Below the pieces are notes generated by a model. That model was not told where the DNA came from. It made no database searches and saw nothing but the letters and a program-made list of their open reading frames with translations. This document shows positions 19,238-30,600 of a DNA stretch of 64,000 nucleotides, piece after piece. The stretch is from the IMG/VR virus record IMGVR_UViG_3300030202_002773, positions 17,846 through 81,845 of that record; one strand, 5' to 3'. Each line of letters opens with the position of its first letter. The first letter of the stretch is position 1. The position numbers were made by a program, and so were the translations under genes. This stretch comes from a virus.

Positions 19238-22200
19238 ATGGGCTGTAATGAAAATAAAATAGGCAGTATAGAAGCTAGACTAGCTAAAATTGCTAGAATG
19301 AAAGCAGCTTTAGAAGAGCGTTTGCAAGAACAAACTCAAAAAGATAGTAGTACTATTACAATTGCTAATGCTAAATTTGATAATGAAATTCAAAATGTTG
19401 AGGGAACAATAAGGCGTAATGTAACTATAAAAAATGAGGAAATTGTACCTGTAAAACGAAATCCTAATACTATAAATAATCTTCCAGATGAAGTAGATAA
19501 TTCTAGATTAAATAGTCAACAAATTTTACCTGGAGATTTTGTAGATGTTGCGTTAATAGAAAATGACTATTGGGCAAACATTAAAAATGAAGTAGCAGAA
19601 CCATGGATGGAAGCTCCTTTATATATTATAGACAAAGAAGGTAATAAATTAGATTTACTTGAAGCTTATAAAGAACATAATTTAAATACACACGCAAGAA
19701 AAGCAATATACGAAGCTTTACAAGAAGATAAAAAAGTTGAATTAAAAGTAGAATCTAAAATACCTAATTTTAATAATATTAGAATTGGGGGTATGCCAGT
19801 ATTTTTTGATATTTCAGAACAGTTAAAAATGCATACTTTTAGAGATACTGATGGTAATTTTGTTACTGCTGTTAATGAAAATACAAAACCTATATTACTT
19901 GTTGCTACTGGTATAGGAAAAAATCCAAAATGGAATACTGGAGACTTAAGTTACTTAGAAACAAAAATACAAGAAGCTATTTATGGAGATTTAGGAGAAC
20001 CTAAAAGATTACCTAAATCAGAACACATGGGTAATGTATTTGCTTTAAGTCTTACTCCAGAAGGTAAATACTCATACGTTAAATTAAGTACAAGAAGTTT
20101 ATCTAATAAAGCATATGAATATGTTTTAAATGAGTTAAAAAATAATAGAAGTGAAAATATTAATCAAATTGTAGGTAATAATACATTAAAAGAAGTTTCT
20201 CATAAAGATCCTAATTTTTTATCTATTGAAACTATAAATATTGAAGAAAATAAAGATCTTACATTTATTAATTTTTATAGTCCTAAACATGATAAAGCTA
20301 TAAGAATAACTTCTGAAGAATTTAATAAAGGTCTTAACAAAGAAGTATTTAGTTTTAATACTGGTAAATTTATTATAACTAATCCAGAAAAACTAGTACC
20401 AGATTTTAAATGGCAGACATCTAAAACTATAAAAGTATCTAAATCTGATAATGTTAATCCAGTAATAAATGAATTTTTAGAAGTTCTTAAAAATAAAAAG
20501 CATCAAATAGATATAGATTTATTAACTAGTACAGAAAATTTTTCTATTCCTGGATTTACTAAACCTTCAGGATATAATTCATATCAAGAATATCTTTTTG
20601 ATGAAAATGCGCACGGAGATCCGTATGCTTATAATATACCTGTTAAAAATAATAAAGCAATTTTAAATACAGATATAAAAAATATAGAAGGTTCTATTTA
20701 TTACAATACTCATGTAGTATTTAATGATGTACTAATAGATGGAAAATCGATATTAAGTGATCCTACATTAATGCCAGAAGGAGGACTAAATCCTGCTATA
20801 GCTCCTAAATTAACAGGAGCCCCAAAAGGTCAATCTGTAGGTCCTAAATTAAATAAAGGTCCTAAATTAGGTCCTTCTGAATTAGAAGATTTATCTGCTT
20901 TTAGTGTTACTGTAGGGAATAAAAAAGCACCACCATTAAATCCTGAAAGAGCAAAAGCATGGTTAGAAGAAAGATTTGGAAAAGGGTCTACTACAATATT
21001 ACAAGGAGTTAATAAAATAGGTAATATAACTAGGCATGGATATTTTGAGAATATGGCTTTTTATTTATATCAAAATGCTAGAATAGGTGTAGAATATCAT
21101 GAAGGATATCATGGAATGTTTAGAATGTGGCTTACTGACAAGCAAAGAGAAGCTTTATATAATGAAGCTAGAAAAAAATATGGTATACCTACAGATAAAG
21201 AAATAAAAGAATTAAATGATACTAGAGAAAAATTTGGACTAGGAAGATTACCTATAAAAGAAGCTGAAGAATTAGTTTTAGAAGAAAAAATGGCTGAAGA
21301 TTTTAGAGAATACATGCTTACTGATGGAAACTCTTCCCCAGGAGGTAAAATAGCTAAATTTTTTAAAAGTATATGGAATTTTATTAAATCTATGTTTACT
21401 GATAGTATGAGTATTAGACAGTCTTATGAAATGCTTGAGTCTAATGTAGTTCCTGTAACATTTAAAAGGAATATTCAAAGATTTTCAGGGGATACAGCTA
21501 ATTCTATAGAAGGATATACAGATAAAAATATAAAAGAAGTACTAGATTATTTAACAGCTAGATATAGAAAAACTATAAATGATTATCAAGCAAAAGGTAA
21601 AAAAGTTCCTTATAAAAGTTTAAACACTAGAATAAAAAATTCTGTATTAAGAGAAGCTTTTTCTACTACGGAAGGTTTACCTATAGAAGGACCTCAAGAT
21701 TTAGAAGTATTGAGACAATGGTATGATTCAAGATTTGACGGATTATTAAAAGATAATAATATTGTTAAAGCTTCTCCTCAACCTATAATAGGAGAGCCAA
21801 AAACTCAAGGATATCCTGCACAAAATAATCATGATTATTTAATAAGTATTTATGAAAATTGGAACGATATAATTGATAATTCTAATACTGAAAATTTAAG
21901 ACGTATAGGATTTGAAAATTTAATGCAAGATACACTAAGAGCAAGAGGTTTAAATTTAAAATTAGGAGAAGTTATATTAGAAGAAATAGAAGAAGGCTCA
22001 GCCTATGAAAGAATATATTCTAGATCTAGAGTAGAAGAAGATATGAGAAGTAAAATAGGATCTAAAGTAAAAGAATTCTTATCTACTATTCCTACAGGAG
22101 AAGCTTCATATTTAGGGTATGAAGTATATATGGAATTTGACAAAGTATATAAAGATATACAAAATCTTTTAGCAGATTCTGCCTCTTTCCCTGTAATGCT

Positions 22201-25200
22201 TAAAAGGTTAGAAGATGCAGGACCATTAAAACCACATTTAGCTGAAGTACATAAAAGATTAAAAGAAACAAAAGATAATAATTTAAGAGCAGCTTTTGCA
22301 TTTACTTTTAAACAAAGTAAAAATAATTTCTTTTTAGTTAAAGAAACTGTAGAAGGATTACAATTTATAAATTCTGATCGTAATGCTGTTGAATCTAGAC
22401 TGTTAGACCAATGGAGAACTAATTCAGTACAGTATGAAGGATTTCCAAATGAAAGACATTTATATAAAATAAGACAAGTAAGAGATAATTTAATTTATAC
22501 TCCTAATAAAAATAGAGTTAAAAAAATAAATTCTACTTTTGACTCAATGAATAAAATATATGATGCTAATCCTACATTACCTGTTTCTGAAGAAAGGATT
22601 GAAGATTTAATTAATTTTTTATATATGCTTGGAATAGATATAGGAACTTCACCTGAAATATCTAAAAACCTATTAAGTACTTATTTTAGAGAAGGATCAA
22701 GAGATTTTTCTAAAACAGGAGAAAAATTAAAAGAAGTAGCTTTATATAAAGCAATGTTAGATAATAATACATCTACAGAAATATCAAGACTTGTAAAAGG
22801 TCTTAATGCTAATGAAAATATTTATAATAATTATAGAGGAGTATTATCTAGATTTGTTAACATAGCAATGAAAAGTGATGTAGATATTTTTACATCCTTT
22901 ATGAATGTTAAAAATAATTCTATGTTTCCTATAAATATGCCAACTGTATTTGATGATTTAATTTTAAATTTAAAAGGAAATAATAGAAACTTTTTTACAC
23001 CTTATTTAGAAGATAGTTTTTATAACCCTTCAGAGTATAATACTGCTGCAAGATCTTTATGGTTAACAATATATGGAGGACTTGCAGGTAATTTTTCTAC
23101 GGAAGCTAGACAAAATTTAAAAGCTGAAACTTTAGATGGATATAAAAAATTTAGCGGTAGAGGTTTTGATTTTGGTGAAATGAATGAATTACAATCTGCT
23201 TATATAAGACTTGGATTATTTATGGATAGATCTGGTAAAAGAGGATATGTTAATATAGTTGCTCCTAATTTTTCTGATAGATCTAAATTAAAAAAATATT
23301 CAGTTCCCTCTATAGATACTATAACAAAAAAATTAAATATATCTGAAAAAGATATAATAAAAGGTATTATAATTCAAGATTTAATGAGGTATCAACAAGC
23401 AGAATTAGATACTCAAACTGAAGAAGAAGGAGGATTACCAGTCAATCAATTGATACCTGGATTTCATTATTTAGAAACTCCTGGAGATGGTTTAGGTAGA
23501 GCTTTTCAATTAATGCAATTTACTGCAGTTGAAAATTCTGAAATATTTGGAACAAAAGTAGAAAAATATTTAAGTGATGTAAATTGGGAAGATTATCTTA
23601 GTGGAAATCTAATGTCTATAAATAGAGAAGCTGTAGATCAAGCTTTAAATACTCAAGTAGAAAATGTTATTGAGTCTATGAATAATAATATTGAAAAAAA
23701 TATGAAATATTATACTGATCAGGGACTAATGGCTAAACTTAATAAGTCTTCAACTAATCCATATACAAGTAAAAGAGAATTATTTAGACAATATGAATTA
23801 AATAATATGATTCATAAAATAGAACTTCAAAAATTTACTAGAGGTGGAATAGCATTTAATAAAAGTTACACAGATTTTTCTAAAAGATTTGGTAACATGG
23901 AAACTCCTGGATATAAATTATTAATAAAAGGAGAGTTAAAAGATGAAAGTTTTGGATTTTATAAAGAATTTAATGAAGGTTTAATAGAAGACTTTTTTAC
24001 TACACCTTTAATTTATGATGAAATTGGAGAATCTATTACAGCTACATTACAACAACAAGGGGATCCTGAAGCTGAAAGTCTAGGTAATTTATATAAAGGA
24101 GGACAGTCTAATAAATCAGATGCTTTTGGAGTTGTGTCTATAGATTTTTATAAAGCATTTCAGCAAGGAAAAGGAGAATGGCAAAAAGAAGATGAAGAAG
24201 CATTTCAAAATTATAAAAATGGAAAACCAGGAAGTAGATTTTTTAGAGACAATAGTGGCAGGCGTAGAAGAGTAGCTCCTATTAAAACATATTTTGATGC
24301 TATGATTGTTAAAAATGGTAGTATGATTCCTAGTAATACTAAAAATTCATATATGGTATTATTAGAAGAGTTTACACTAAGTAATCCTACTACAGAAATG
24401 ATAAGACAAAGACTAGAAAAAGAAAGTAATTTCTATCATTTACCTGAAATGCATGTATTAAATACTGTTAGTACTAAAAAATTAGCCTATAGTGGCGTAG
24501 AAGACCTTAATAATAAAGATAATGTATTAGAAAAATTAACTAATATGGCAGTAACATCTCATCCAGGTTCTTCTTTAAGAATTCCTCAAATAATTCCAGA
24601 AAAAAATAAAAATTCTGGAATATTTGCTAGGCAATTTATGATAAATATTATAGCTAATATGGATTTAAATAATCCTTCTCTTGATTATAATGTAAATGAA
24701 AATAGATCTAATTCTCTTTCACTAAATGCAAAACAAGTTTTTGATTTATATCAAAATTCTATTGTAAATATGATAGATAATAGCTTTAATGATTTTATTA
24801 CTAAAATAGGTTATAAAGGTTTAATAAATGCAACAGGACATGAAAATAGAATAGAATCACAATTAAATTTATTTAAAAGTTTAAGAGAAAGAATAAGTGA
24901 AGAATTAAAAGAAAGAGAATTATCTAATAATTATACAAATGCTTTAAATATAGAAAAAACAGAAAAAGGAAATTATAGATTTAAAACACCACTAGCTTTT
25001 CCTTTTATAAAGCGTAAAACAGAAAGTCTTGTTATGGGAATGCTTAAAAAAGATATTGCTAAGCAGACTATTAATGGAGGAAGCGCTAAGCAAATTGCAG
25101 AATTGGGAGGACATATAACTTATGAACAATCTACAGGTCTACCAAGTAATTGGACAGAATTAAAATTTATTAGAAATAAAGATGGAAGTATAAAACATGC

Positions 25201-27604
25201 AGAAGTAGCTATACGTGCAGATGTTGCTGCTCGATATGGTCTTAAACCAGGTCAAAATTTAAACTCTATACCTGAAAGTTTAAGAACTTTAGTAGCATAT
25301 CGTATTCCTAATCAAGGTAAAAATTCTATGCTTCCTATGATTATTAAGTATGTATTACCTGAAAATTATGACCAAGCAATTGTTGTTCCTGGGGGAATTA
25401 CAACTCAACAAGGAGGTGATTTTGATATTGATACATTATATTTAATGATGCCTAACACTAGAAGAAATTCTCAAACGAATAAAATAGAAAAAATAAATGT
25501 AGATTATAATAAATTATTTCTAGATGGTCAATTAAATTATATAGAATTAGAAAAATTAAATAGACAAGAATTAGAAAATATAATAATAGATTTATCAGAA
25601 GCTATTCTTAGATCTAAAAAACACTTTAAAGAAGTTGTACAGCCTTTAGATTCTCCGGATCTTAAAAATATTGCAGAAAATATAAAAGAGGTATTAAATT
25701 TAGAACAAACATTTGACCATAATGATTCATTTTCAGAAATACAATTAGAAAGAATGAATAAAGACGGTAATAATGGAATTGGTATTTATGCAAATGCGCT
25801 ATCCGGTAAAAATATTGCTGTTTATTCTGAATTACATTTAAAAGCAGGATTAGCTCCTATTATTGATAATAAAGAATATAATAATTTACAAGTATTTAAA
25901 GATGATAAAAGTACTTCTAAACGTACTCCAGACAGAGAAAGTGAGCTTATAGAGTATAATATATCTAAAAAATTAAGTTCTGCAGTAGATAATGCAAAAG
26001 CTCCTGATATGTTTTTTAGAAATGATAATCTTTTAACATCTCCTATAAATACTTTATTTGATTCTTTAGGAATTAATGAATTTACTACACATGATTATTT
26101 AAATCAGCCTATTATTAAAATGTTAACTAAAGTGTATCAAGATGGTGAGTATACACCTAATATGTTATATGAAGCTGCAAGTGCAACTTGGGATCAATAT
26201 ATAGATAAATATGATACAGGCGCATCTTTGAATATGCCATTCTCAGAACTTACAGATTTTGGATTTTCAGATATGTTTACTGAAAAGTTACAAAATATAT
26301 CAGAAGAAAATATAGATCATGAAGATCAACTTGGATATCTTAATAATTTTTTATCATTTCATAAAACAGGTAGAGAATTAACAAGTGCTTATGTAGTTCT
26401 TAATCAAGATAAAGGTGCAGATCAAGCTAGCTTTGGAGGATTACTTTCTTTTAAAGGAAGGAGAAATGTTTTATTACAGAATGATACTGTAAAAGGTTTT
26501 GATTCTGTATTAGATGGAACTTCATACCCTTTACAAGCTGCTTATAAGACATTAATTGACCAAATGTTAAATTTTGGATCCGAGTTTTTTATACACAATA
26601 AAAGATCTGTAGTTAAAACTAAAGCTACAATAGCAACTTTATTAAATAAAGAAAATTTAACAGATGTAGATCATAGAACTATTGAAGATGCTATGCTATT
26701 ATACATGATGTCTAAAAATGATAGCCCACTAAGTTCTATATTTACAGATTCAAAAATAAATGAATTATTAAGAGGTAATAAAACTAATTTATTTGCTAAA
26801 TTGCAAAAATTAAAATTAGAATTTCCAGAATTGAATGAAAATGCATTTATAAAAAACGTAGTAGAGCACCCAGAAAATATAAAAGAAGGTTCTCTTTTAA
26901 CAAGAGTTAAATTTCAAAATATATATTCATTTACTAAATCTGAAGTAGATTCTTTTATTAGAAGTTTTGGTAATTTAATGGTTCATGAAAATCCTCAAAT
27001 AAGAGAAATAGCTAATGATTTTATAAGTGTTTCTTTATTAACTAATGGTTTTACACCTAGCCATGATAGTTTTATAGATATAATACCTGTAGAAGCATTA
27101 AAAAGATCTTCTAATTATTTTTATGATCAATTCGATCTGTTAGACAATATAGAGTATTTTGATAATGATTTTGCACATGATTTTGTACGTAATTTTTATT
27201 ATACAGATATAGTAAATAATATTAGAGTTTCAAAAAACGTTGTAAATTCTAATGTAATCAAACTTAATTGGAAAGATAGTAGAATTTATTCTAAAAATTT
27301 AAATAAAACAGTAGATTATTTTACTGTATCTAATAATCAAGGAACTAAATTATTTGTTAAAAATGCAGAAGTTGGAAATGATGTATTTTATGAAAGATCT
27401 ACTACAAAAGGTATACCACATGGATTAAAAGAAATAAATATAAAAAATTCTGAAGGTATAAAAATAGAAAAATCAGTTATTCAATCAAATTATATAAATA
27501 AAAGTAATACAAAACCTGGACTAGCTCGAATACATGAAAATAAAGTTAATGAAGCAGTTGCAGATAATGAAGACGCAATTAAAAGATGTATAAATATAAC
27601 ATAA
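19238..27604 (+). CDS. Giant virion-type RNA polymerase with N-terminal HExxH metallopeptidase-like region
   Basis: The protein has 2788 residues. The active site of a single-chain, two-barrel RNA polymerase is visible at residues about 2030-2070. An Arg-Pro containing strand (YRIPNQGKNS) is followed by VVPGGITTQQ and then the metal-binding motif D2061-F-D2063-I-D2065 and LYLMM. This parallels the cellular beta' pattern NRxPTLH...NADFDGD and is the motif reported for crAss-like phage polymerases. Upstream, H621-E622-G-Y-H625, with a later 'EEKMAEDFREYM' supplying a possible third ligand, looks like a zinc metallopeptidase (gluzincin) core. No signal peptide is seen. The gene is the second-last of the late block among cargo genes, as expected for a polymerase packaged in the particle that transcribes early genes after ejection. 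The first 550 residues are Lys/Asn-rich and unassigned. Polymerase identity is strong; peptidase activity is inference. Confidence 0.88.
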   Translation: MGCNENKIGSIEARLAKIARMKAALEERLQEQTQKDSSTITIANAKFDNEIQNVEGTIRRNVTIKNEEIVPVKRNPNTINNLPDEVDNSRLNSQQILPGDFVDVALIENDYWANIKNEVAEPWMEAPLYIIDKEGNKLDLLEAYKEHNLNTHARKAIYEALQEDKKVELKVESKIPNFNNIRIGGMPVFFDISEQLKMHTFRDTDGNFVTAVNENTKPILLVATGIGKNPKWNTGDLSYLETKIQEAIYGDLGEPKRLPKSEHMGNVFALSLTPEGKYSYVKLSTRSLSNKAYEYVLNELKNNRSENINQIVGNNTLKEVSHKDPNFLSIETINIEENKDLTFINFYSPKHDKAIRITSEEFNKGLNKEVFSFNTGKFIITNPEKLVPDFKWQTSKTIKVSKSDNVNPVINEFLEVLKNKKHQIDIDLLTSTENFSIPGFTKPSGYNSYQEYLFDENAHGDPYAYNIPVKNNKAILNTDIKNIEGSIYYNTHVVFNDVLIDGKSILSDPTLMPEGGLNPAIAPKLTGAPKGQSVGPKLNKGPKLGPSELEDLSAFSVTVGNKKAPPLNPERAKAWLEERFGKGSTTILQGVNKIGNITRHGYFENMAFYLYQNARIGVEYHEGYHGMFRMWLTDKQREALYNEARKKYGIPTDKEIKELNDTREKFGLGRLPIKEAEELVLEEKMAEDFREYMLTDGNSSPGGKIAKFFKSIWNFIKSMFTDSMSIRQSYEMLESNVVPVTFKRNIQRFSGDTANSIEGYTDKNIKEVLDYLTARYRKTINDYQAKGKKVPYKSLNTRIKNSVLREAFSTTEGLPIEGPQDLEVLRQWYDSRFDGLLKDNNIVKASPQPIIGEPKTQGYPAQNNHDYLISIYENWNDIIDNSNTENLRRIGFENLMQDTLRARGLNLKLGEVILEEIEEGSAYERIYSRSRVEEDMRSKIGSKVKEFLSTIPTGEASYLGYEVYMEFDKVYKDIQNLLADSASFPVMLKRLEDAGPLKPHLAEVHKRLKETKDNNLRAAFAFTFKQSKNNFFLVKETVEGLQFINSDRNAVESRLLDQWRTNSVQYEGFPNERHLYKIRQVRDNLIYTPNKNRVKKINSTFDSMNKIYDANPTLPVSEERIEDLINFLYMLGIDIGTSPEISKNLLSTYFREGSRDFSKTGEKLKEVALYKAMLDNNTSTEISRLVKGLNANENIYNNYRGVLSRFVNIAMKSDVDIFTSFMNVKNNSMFPINMPTVFDDLILNLKGNNRNFFTPYLEDSFYNPSEYNTAARSLWLTIYGGLAGNFSTEARQNLKAETLDGYKKFSGRGFDFGEMNELQSAYIRLGLFMDRSGKRGYVNIVAPNFSDRSKLKKYSVPSIDTITKKLNISEKDIIKGIIIQDLMRYQQAELDTQTEEEGGLPVNQLIPGFHYLETPGDGLGRAFQLMQFTAVENSEIFGTKVEKYLSDVNWEDYLSGNLMSINREAVDQALNTQVENVIESMNNNIEKNMKYYTDQGLMAKLNKSSTNPYTSKRELFRQYELNNMIHKIELQKFTRGGIAFNKSYTDFSKRFGNMETPGYKLLIKGELKDESFGFYKEFNEGLIEDFFTTPLIYDEIGESITATLQQQGDPEAESLGNLYKGGQSNKSDAFGVVSIDFYKAFQQGKGEWQKEDEEAFQNYKNGKPGSRFFRDNSGRRRRVAPIKTYFDAMIVKNGSMIPSNTKNSYMVLLEEFTLSNPTTEMIRQRLEKESNFYHLPEMHVLNTVSTKKLAYSGVEDLNNKDNVLEKLTNMAVTSHPGSSLRIPQIIPEKNKNSGIFARQFMINIIANMDLNNPSLDYNVNENRSNSLSLNAKQVFDLYQNSIVNMIDNSFNDFITKIGYKGLINATGHENRIESQLNLFKSLRERISEELKERELSNNYTNALNIEKTEKGNYRFKTPLAFPFIKRKTESLVMGMLKKDIAKQTINGGSAKQIAELGGHITYEQSTGLPSNWTELKFIRNKDGSIKHAEVAIRADVAARYGLKPGQNLNSIPESLRTLVAYRIPNQGKNSMLPMIIKYVLPENYDQAIVVPGGITTQQGGDFDIDTLYLMMPNTRRNSQTNKIEKINVDYNKLFLDGQLNYIELEKLNRQELENIIIDLSEAILRSKKHFKEVVQPLDSPDLKNIAENIKEVLNLEQTFDHNDSFSEIQLERMNKDGNNGIGIYANALSGKNIAVYSELHLKAGLAPIIDNKEYNNLQVFKDDKSTSKRTPDRESELIEYNISKKLSSAVDNAKAPDMFFRNDNLLTSPINTLFDSLGINEFTTHDYLNQPIIKMLTKVYQDGEYTPNMLYEAASATWDQYIDKYDTGASLNMPFSELTDFGFSDMFTEKLQNISEENIDHEDQLGYLNNFLSFHKTGRELTSAYVVLNQDKGADQASFGGLLSFKGRRNVLLQNDTVKGFDSVLDGTSYPLQAAYKTLIDQMLNFGSEFFIHNKRSVVKTKATIATLLNKENLTDVDHRTIEDAMLLYMMSKNDSPLSSIFTDSKINELLRGNKTNLFAKLQKLKLEFPELNENAFIKNVVEHPENIKEGSLLTRVKFQNIYSFTKSEVDSFIRSFGNLMVHENPQIREIANDFISVSLLTNGFTPSHDSFIDIIPVEALKRSSNYFYDQFDLLDNIEYFDNDFAHDFVRNFYYTDIVNNIRVSKNVVNSNVIKLNWKDSRIYSKNLNKTVDYFTVSNNQGTKLFVKNAEVGNDVFYERSTTKGIPHGLKEINIKNSEGIKIEKSVIQSNYINKSNTKPGLARIHENKVNEAVADNEDAIKRCINIT

Positions 27605-27608
27605 TACT

Positions 27609-30600
27609 ATGAGATGTAGATTTTATTTACACGGGAAACCTAGCCAATTTTTAACAGATTTATATAATGCTGTAGAAGAAATAAATCCTAATTTAGGTAT
27701 GATACATGATATACTTAAACATTATAAAGTTATACAACAAAGATACGGTAAGATGTTTATTTACCAAGGAGAAGATTCTAGTATAGCTTTAAATCATGTT
27801 CGAAGAATAAATAGAAGATATCCTAATTTAATAGCTTATGAATATAAAGGTCAAACTAGTAATAGGTTTGGACGGGAAAATAATGAAAAATATACATTTG
27901 AGATAAATACAGCTGTTCTTAATAATGTAAAAAATATGAGTTTTCCTGAAGACGCTATAGAAATAGAAAAGGAAGAACGATTAGCTGCTCAAGCTAGAGA
28001 GGAAAGGGATATGAAACTTGCTGAACAATCATTATCAGAACAAGTTAGGAGAGAAAATACATCAGAGAATAAAAGTTTATTTGGAAAAGAAGAAGAAAAA
28101 AGTGAATCTGTAAAAAAAGCAGATAAATTAAAACATCATTTTAAAGGAGTTGGAGTAGATATTAATGTAAATTTTACTAATGATTTAGCACCTAATGTTT
28201 CAGCAGATATTACAGGCACCGGCCCTAGATCTGCAGATGTAAGATTAAATAATACATATCTACAAGATGATGGTGTATATCATGAATTTGGACATGCTTA
28301 TATAGATCTTCTTGGTATAGATAATACTTTAGTTAAACAGGCTTTTAAACAGCTTAAAGGGTCTGAATTAGAAAAAACAGTACTTAATTCTTATCCTGGG
28401 TTAGAAGGTGTAAAATTACAAAAAGAAGTATTAGCAACAGCTATAGGATTAGAAGGAGCTAAGGTAGAAAAAAAGAATCCATCTAAAATACAAATTTTAT
28501 TAAATAAAATATTTAGAAGTATTGGAAAATTATTAGGTATAAATCAAAATGCTGCTGCTATATTAGCTGAGCAAATGTTTGCTGGAGAAATAAGATCTAA
28601 ATATCTTATTGGAGAAATAAGTGGATTTACACAAGAATCTAAAGATAGAAATTCTTTACAAAAGAAAATTGATGATGTTAGAATATATACGAGAAAACTT
28701 AAACGAATAGCAGAACAACGTAATGATGCAGCTAGTCAGGCAAGAGCTGAGGCACTAGAACAAACTTTAGAAAATATAAAATCACTAGAAGATTTTATAT
28801 CTTTTATAGATATGTCTGCTAAAATAACTTCTAATATTGCAAATAAATATCAGTTATTACAAAATAAAATAAAAGCAGGTGAAAAAATTGAAACTTCAGA
28901 TCAAGCTACTTTAGCTGAATTAAATCAATATATACAGGGTTTTGATATTCTAGAAGGATTAGAAGTACTTTTTACGGAAGAAAAGCAAAATAGAGTAAAA
29001 CAAACAACAGCTTTTAATACAGCATATGATAAACTTGGAGCTGTTGTTAGACAAAGAAAATATTTAGAACAGCAATATATAGATATTGCAATTCCAATAC
29101 AAGCAGAGTTTTTATCTCCATATATATCTCAAGAAGTTAATGAAAATTTAGATAGTTTAATACAAAATATTGATGAGCAAGAAGGTATTGATAATAAAGT
29201 ATTAGCTGCAAAAAGACATTTAGATAAAAAAGATAATAATTGGATTCAATTAAATAAAGATCTAAAACAAAAAAGAATTTCTGAAGAGGAGTATAAAAAT
29301 AATCTTATATCTTTAGTTAAAGAGCAGTTAGAAAATAAGAAAATGCATAAAAAAACATTAATTCAAATTTTAACAAGAGCTCATAAAGATGGAAGTACTT
29401 TTTCTTATTGGATGGATCCATTAGTTTGGTCTAACGATAATGCTATACAATTATTTGCATTAGCAGTTAAAGATGCATTATATGAAGGAGATGAAAAAAG
29501 TAGAGAAACTCAATATAAAATTCAAGAATTATATAATAATTTCACTGAAGGAGTTACAGGAATAAACAATGTTCAAAAGTTATATGAAGATTTAACAGAA
29601 GATATTAAAACTTGGGTAAGAGATGAAGATGGAAGTTATAAACAGATAGATAGAGCTGGATGGGTACAAGAATTAGATATGCCTAGATATCAAAAGAATA
29701 AACAACAAGCAGTCGAGCAAGCAAAAAACAAAACTTATTTTAGGGAAAGAAAGGATTTTGAAAGCGATGAGCTATTTGAAGACTATAAAAATAGTATAGT
29801 GGATTATAAAGTTAATGGTAAAGTTGTATATAAAGCTCAAACTAAAGAAGAAGCTTATAGATTAGTTAGAAGAGCATTTGGAGAGGCAATGGGGAAATGG
29901 AGACAAGAAAATACAGTACCTAAAAGAGATGCTCAAGAAATTATGAGAAAGCATGAAGATAAAATAGCTTATGTTTATAAAGAAATGAGACCTCTTCAAA
30001 AAAAGCTTGACGATAATACAATAACATCTATAGAAATAGAAAAATTAAATTCTTTAGAAATAGAATTAAGTATTTTAGACAATTGGAGACAAACTAATTA
30101 TTATGTTAACCCAAGATATCCAGATAGCTTAACTCCTAAAGGATCGTTAGTACAACCTTCACAAGGAGAAAAATTAGCAGGTGGTAAAAATAGAGTAGAT
30201 TATACTAATTCTAAATATAAAGCTATTATGGCTGATCCTAGGAAGAGAAAGTTTTATGAGGGAATGATATCTATATATAAAGAACATCAAGATAAATTAG
30301 GATCTGCAGGACATCAGTTAGGAAAAGATAGTTTTAGTGATATGGCCTATGCTTTACCGTCAATAAGAAAAGTAGATAAAGATAGAGCTATAGAACAAGG
30401 AGTACTTAAAACAATGAAAGAATGGTGGGTAGATGGAACAGATATAACTGATACTGATTATCATATATACGGACAAAGATGGGAAACTATTGGAGGTAAA
30501 CAGCGTAAAGTAGTACCTGCTTTTTTTACTAATGCTGTAGATAAAAATGAAATAAGTTTAGATTTAACTTCTAGCCTGTTAGCATTTGTAGGTATGGCTA

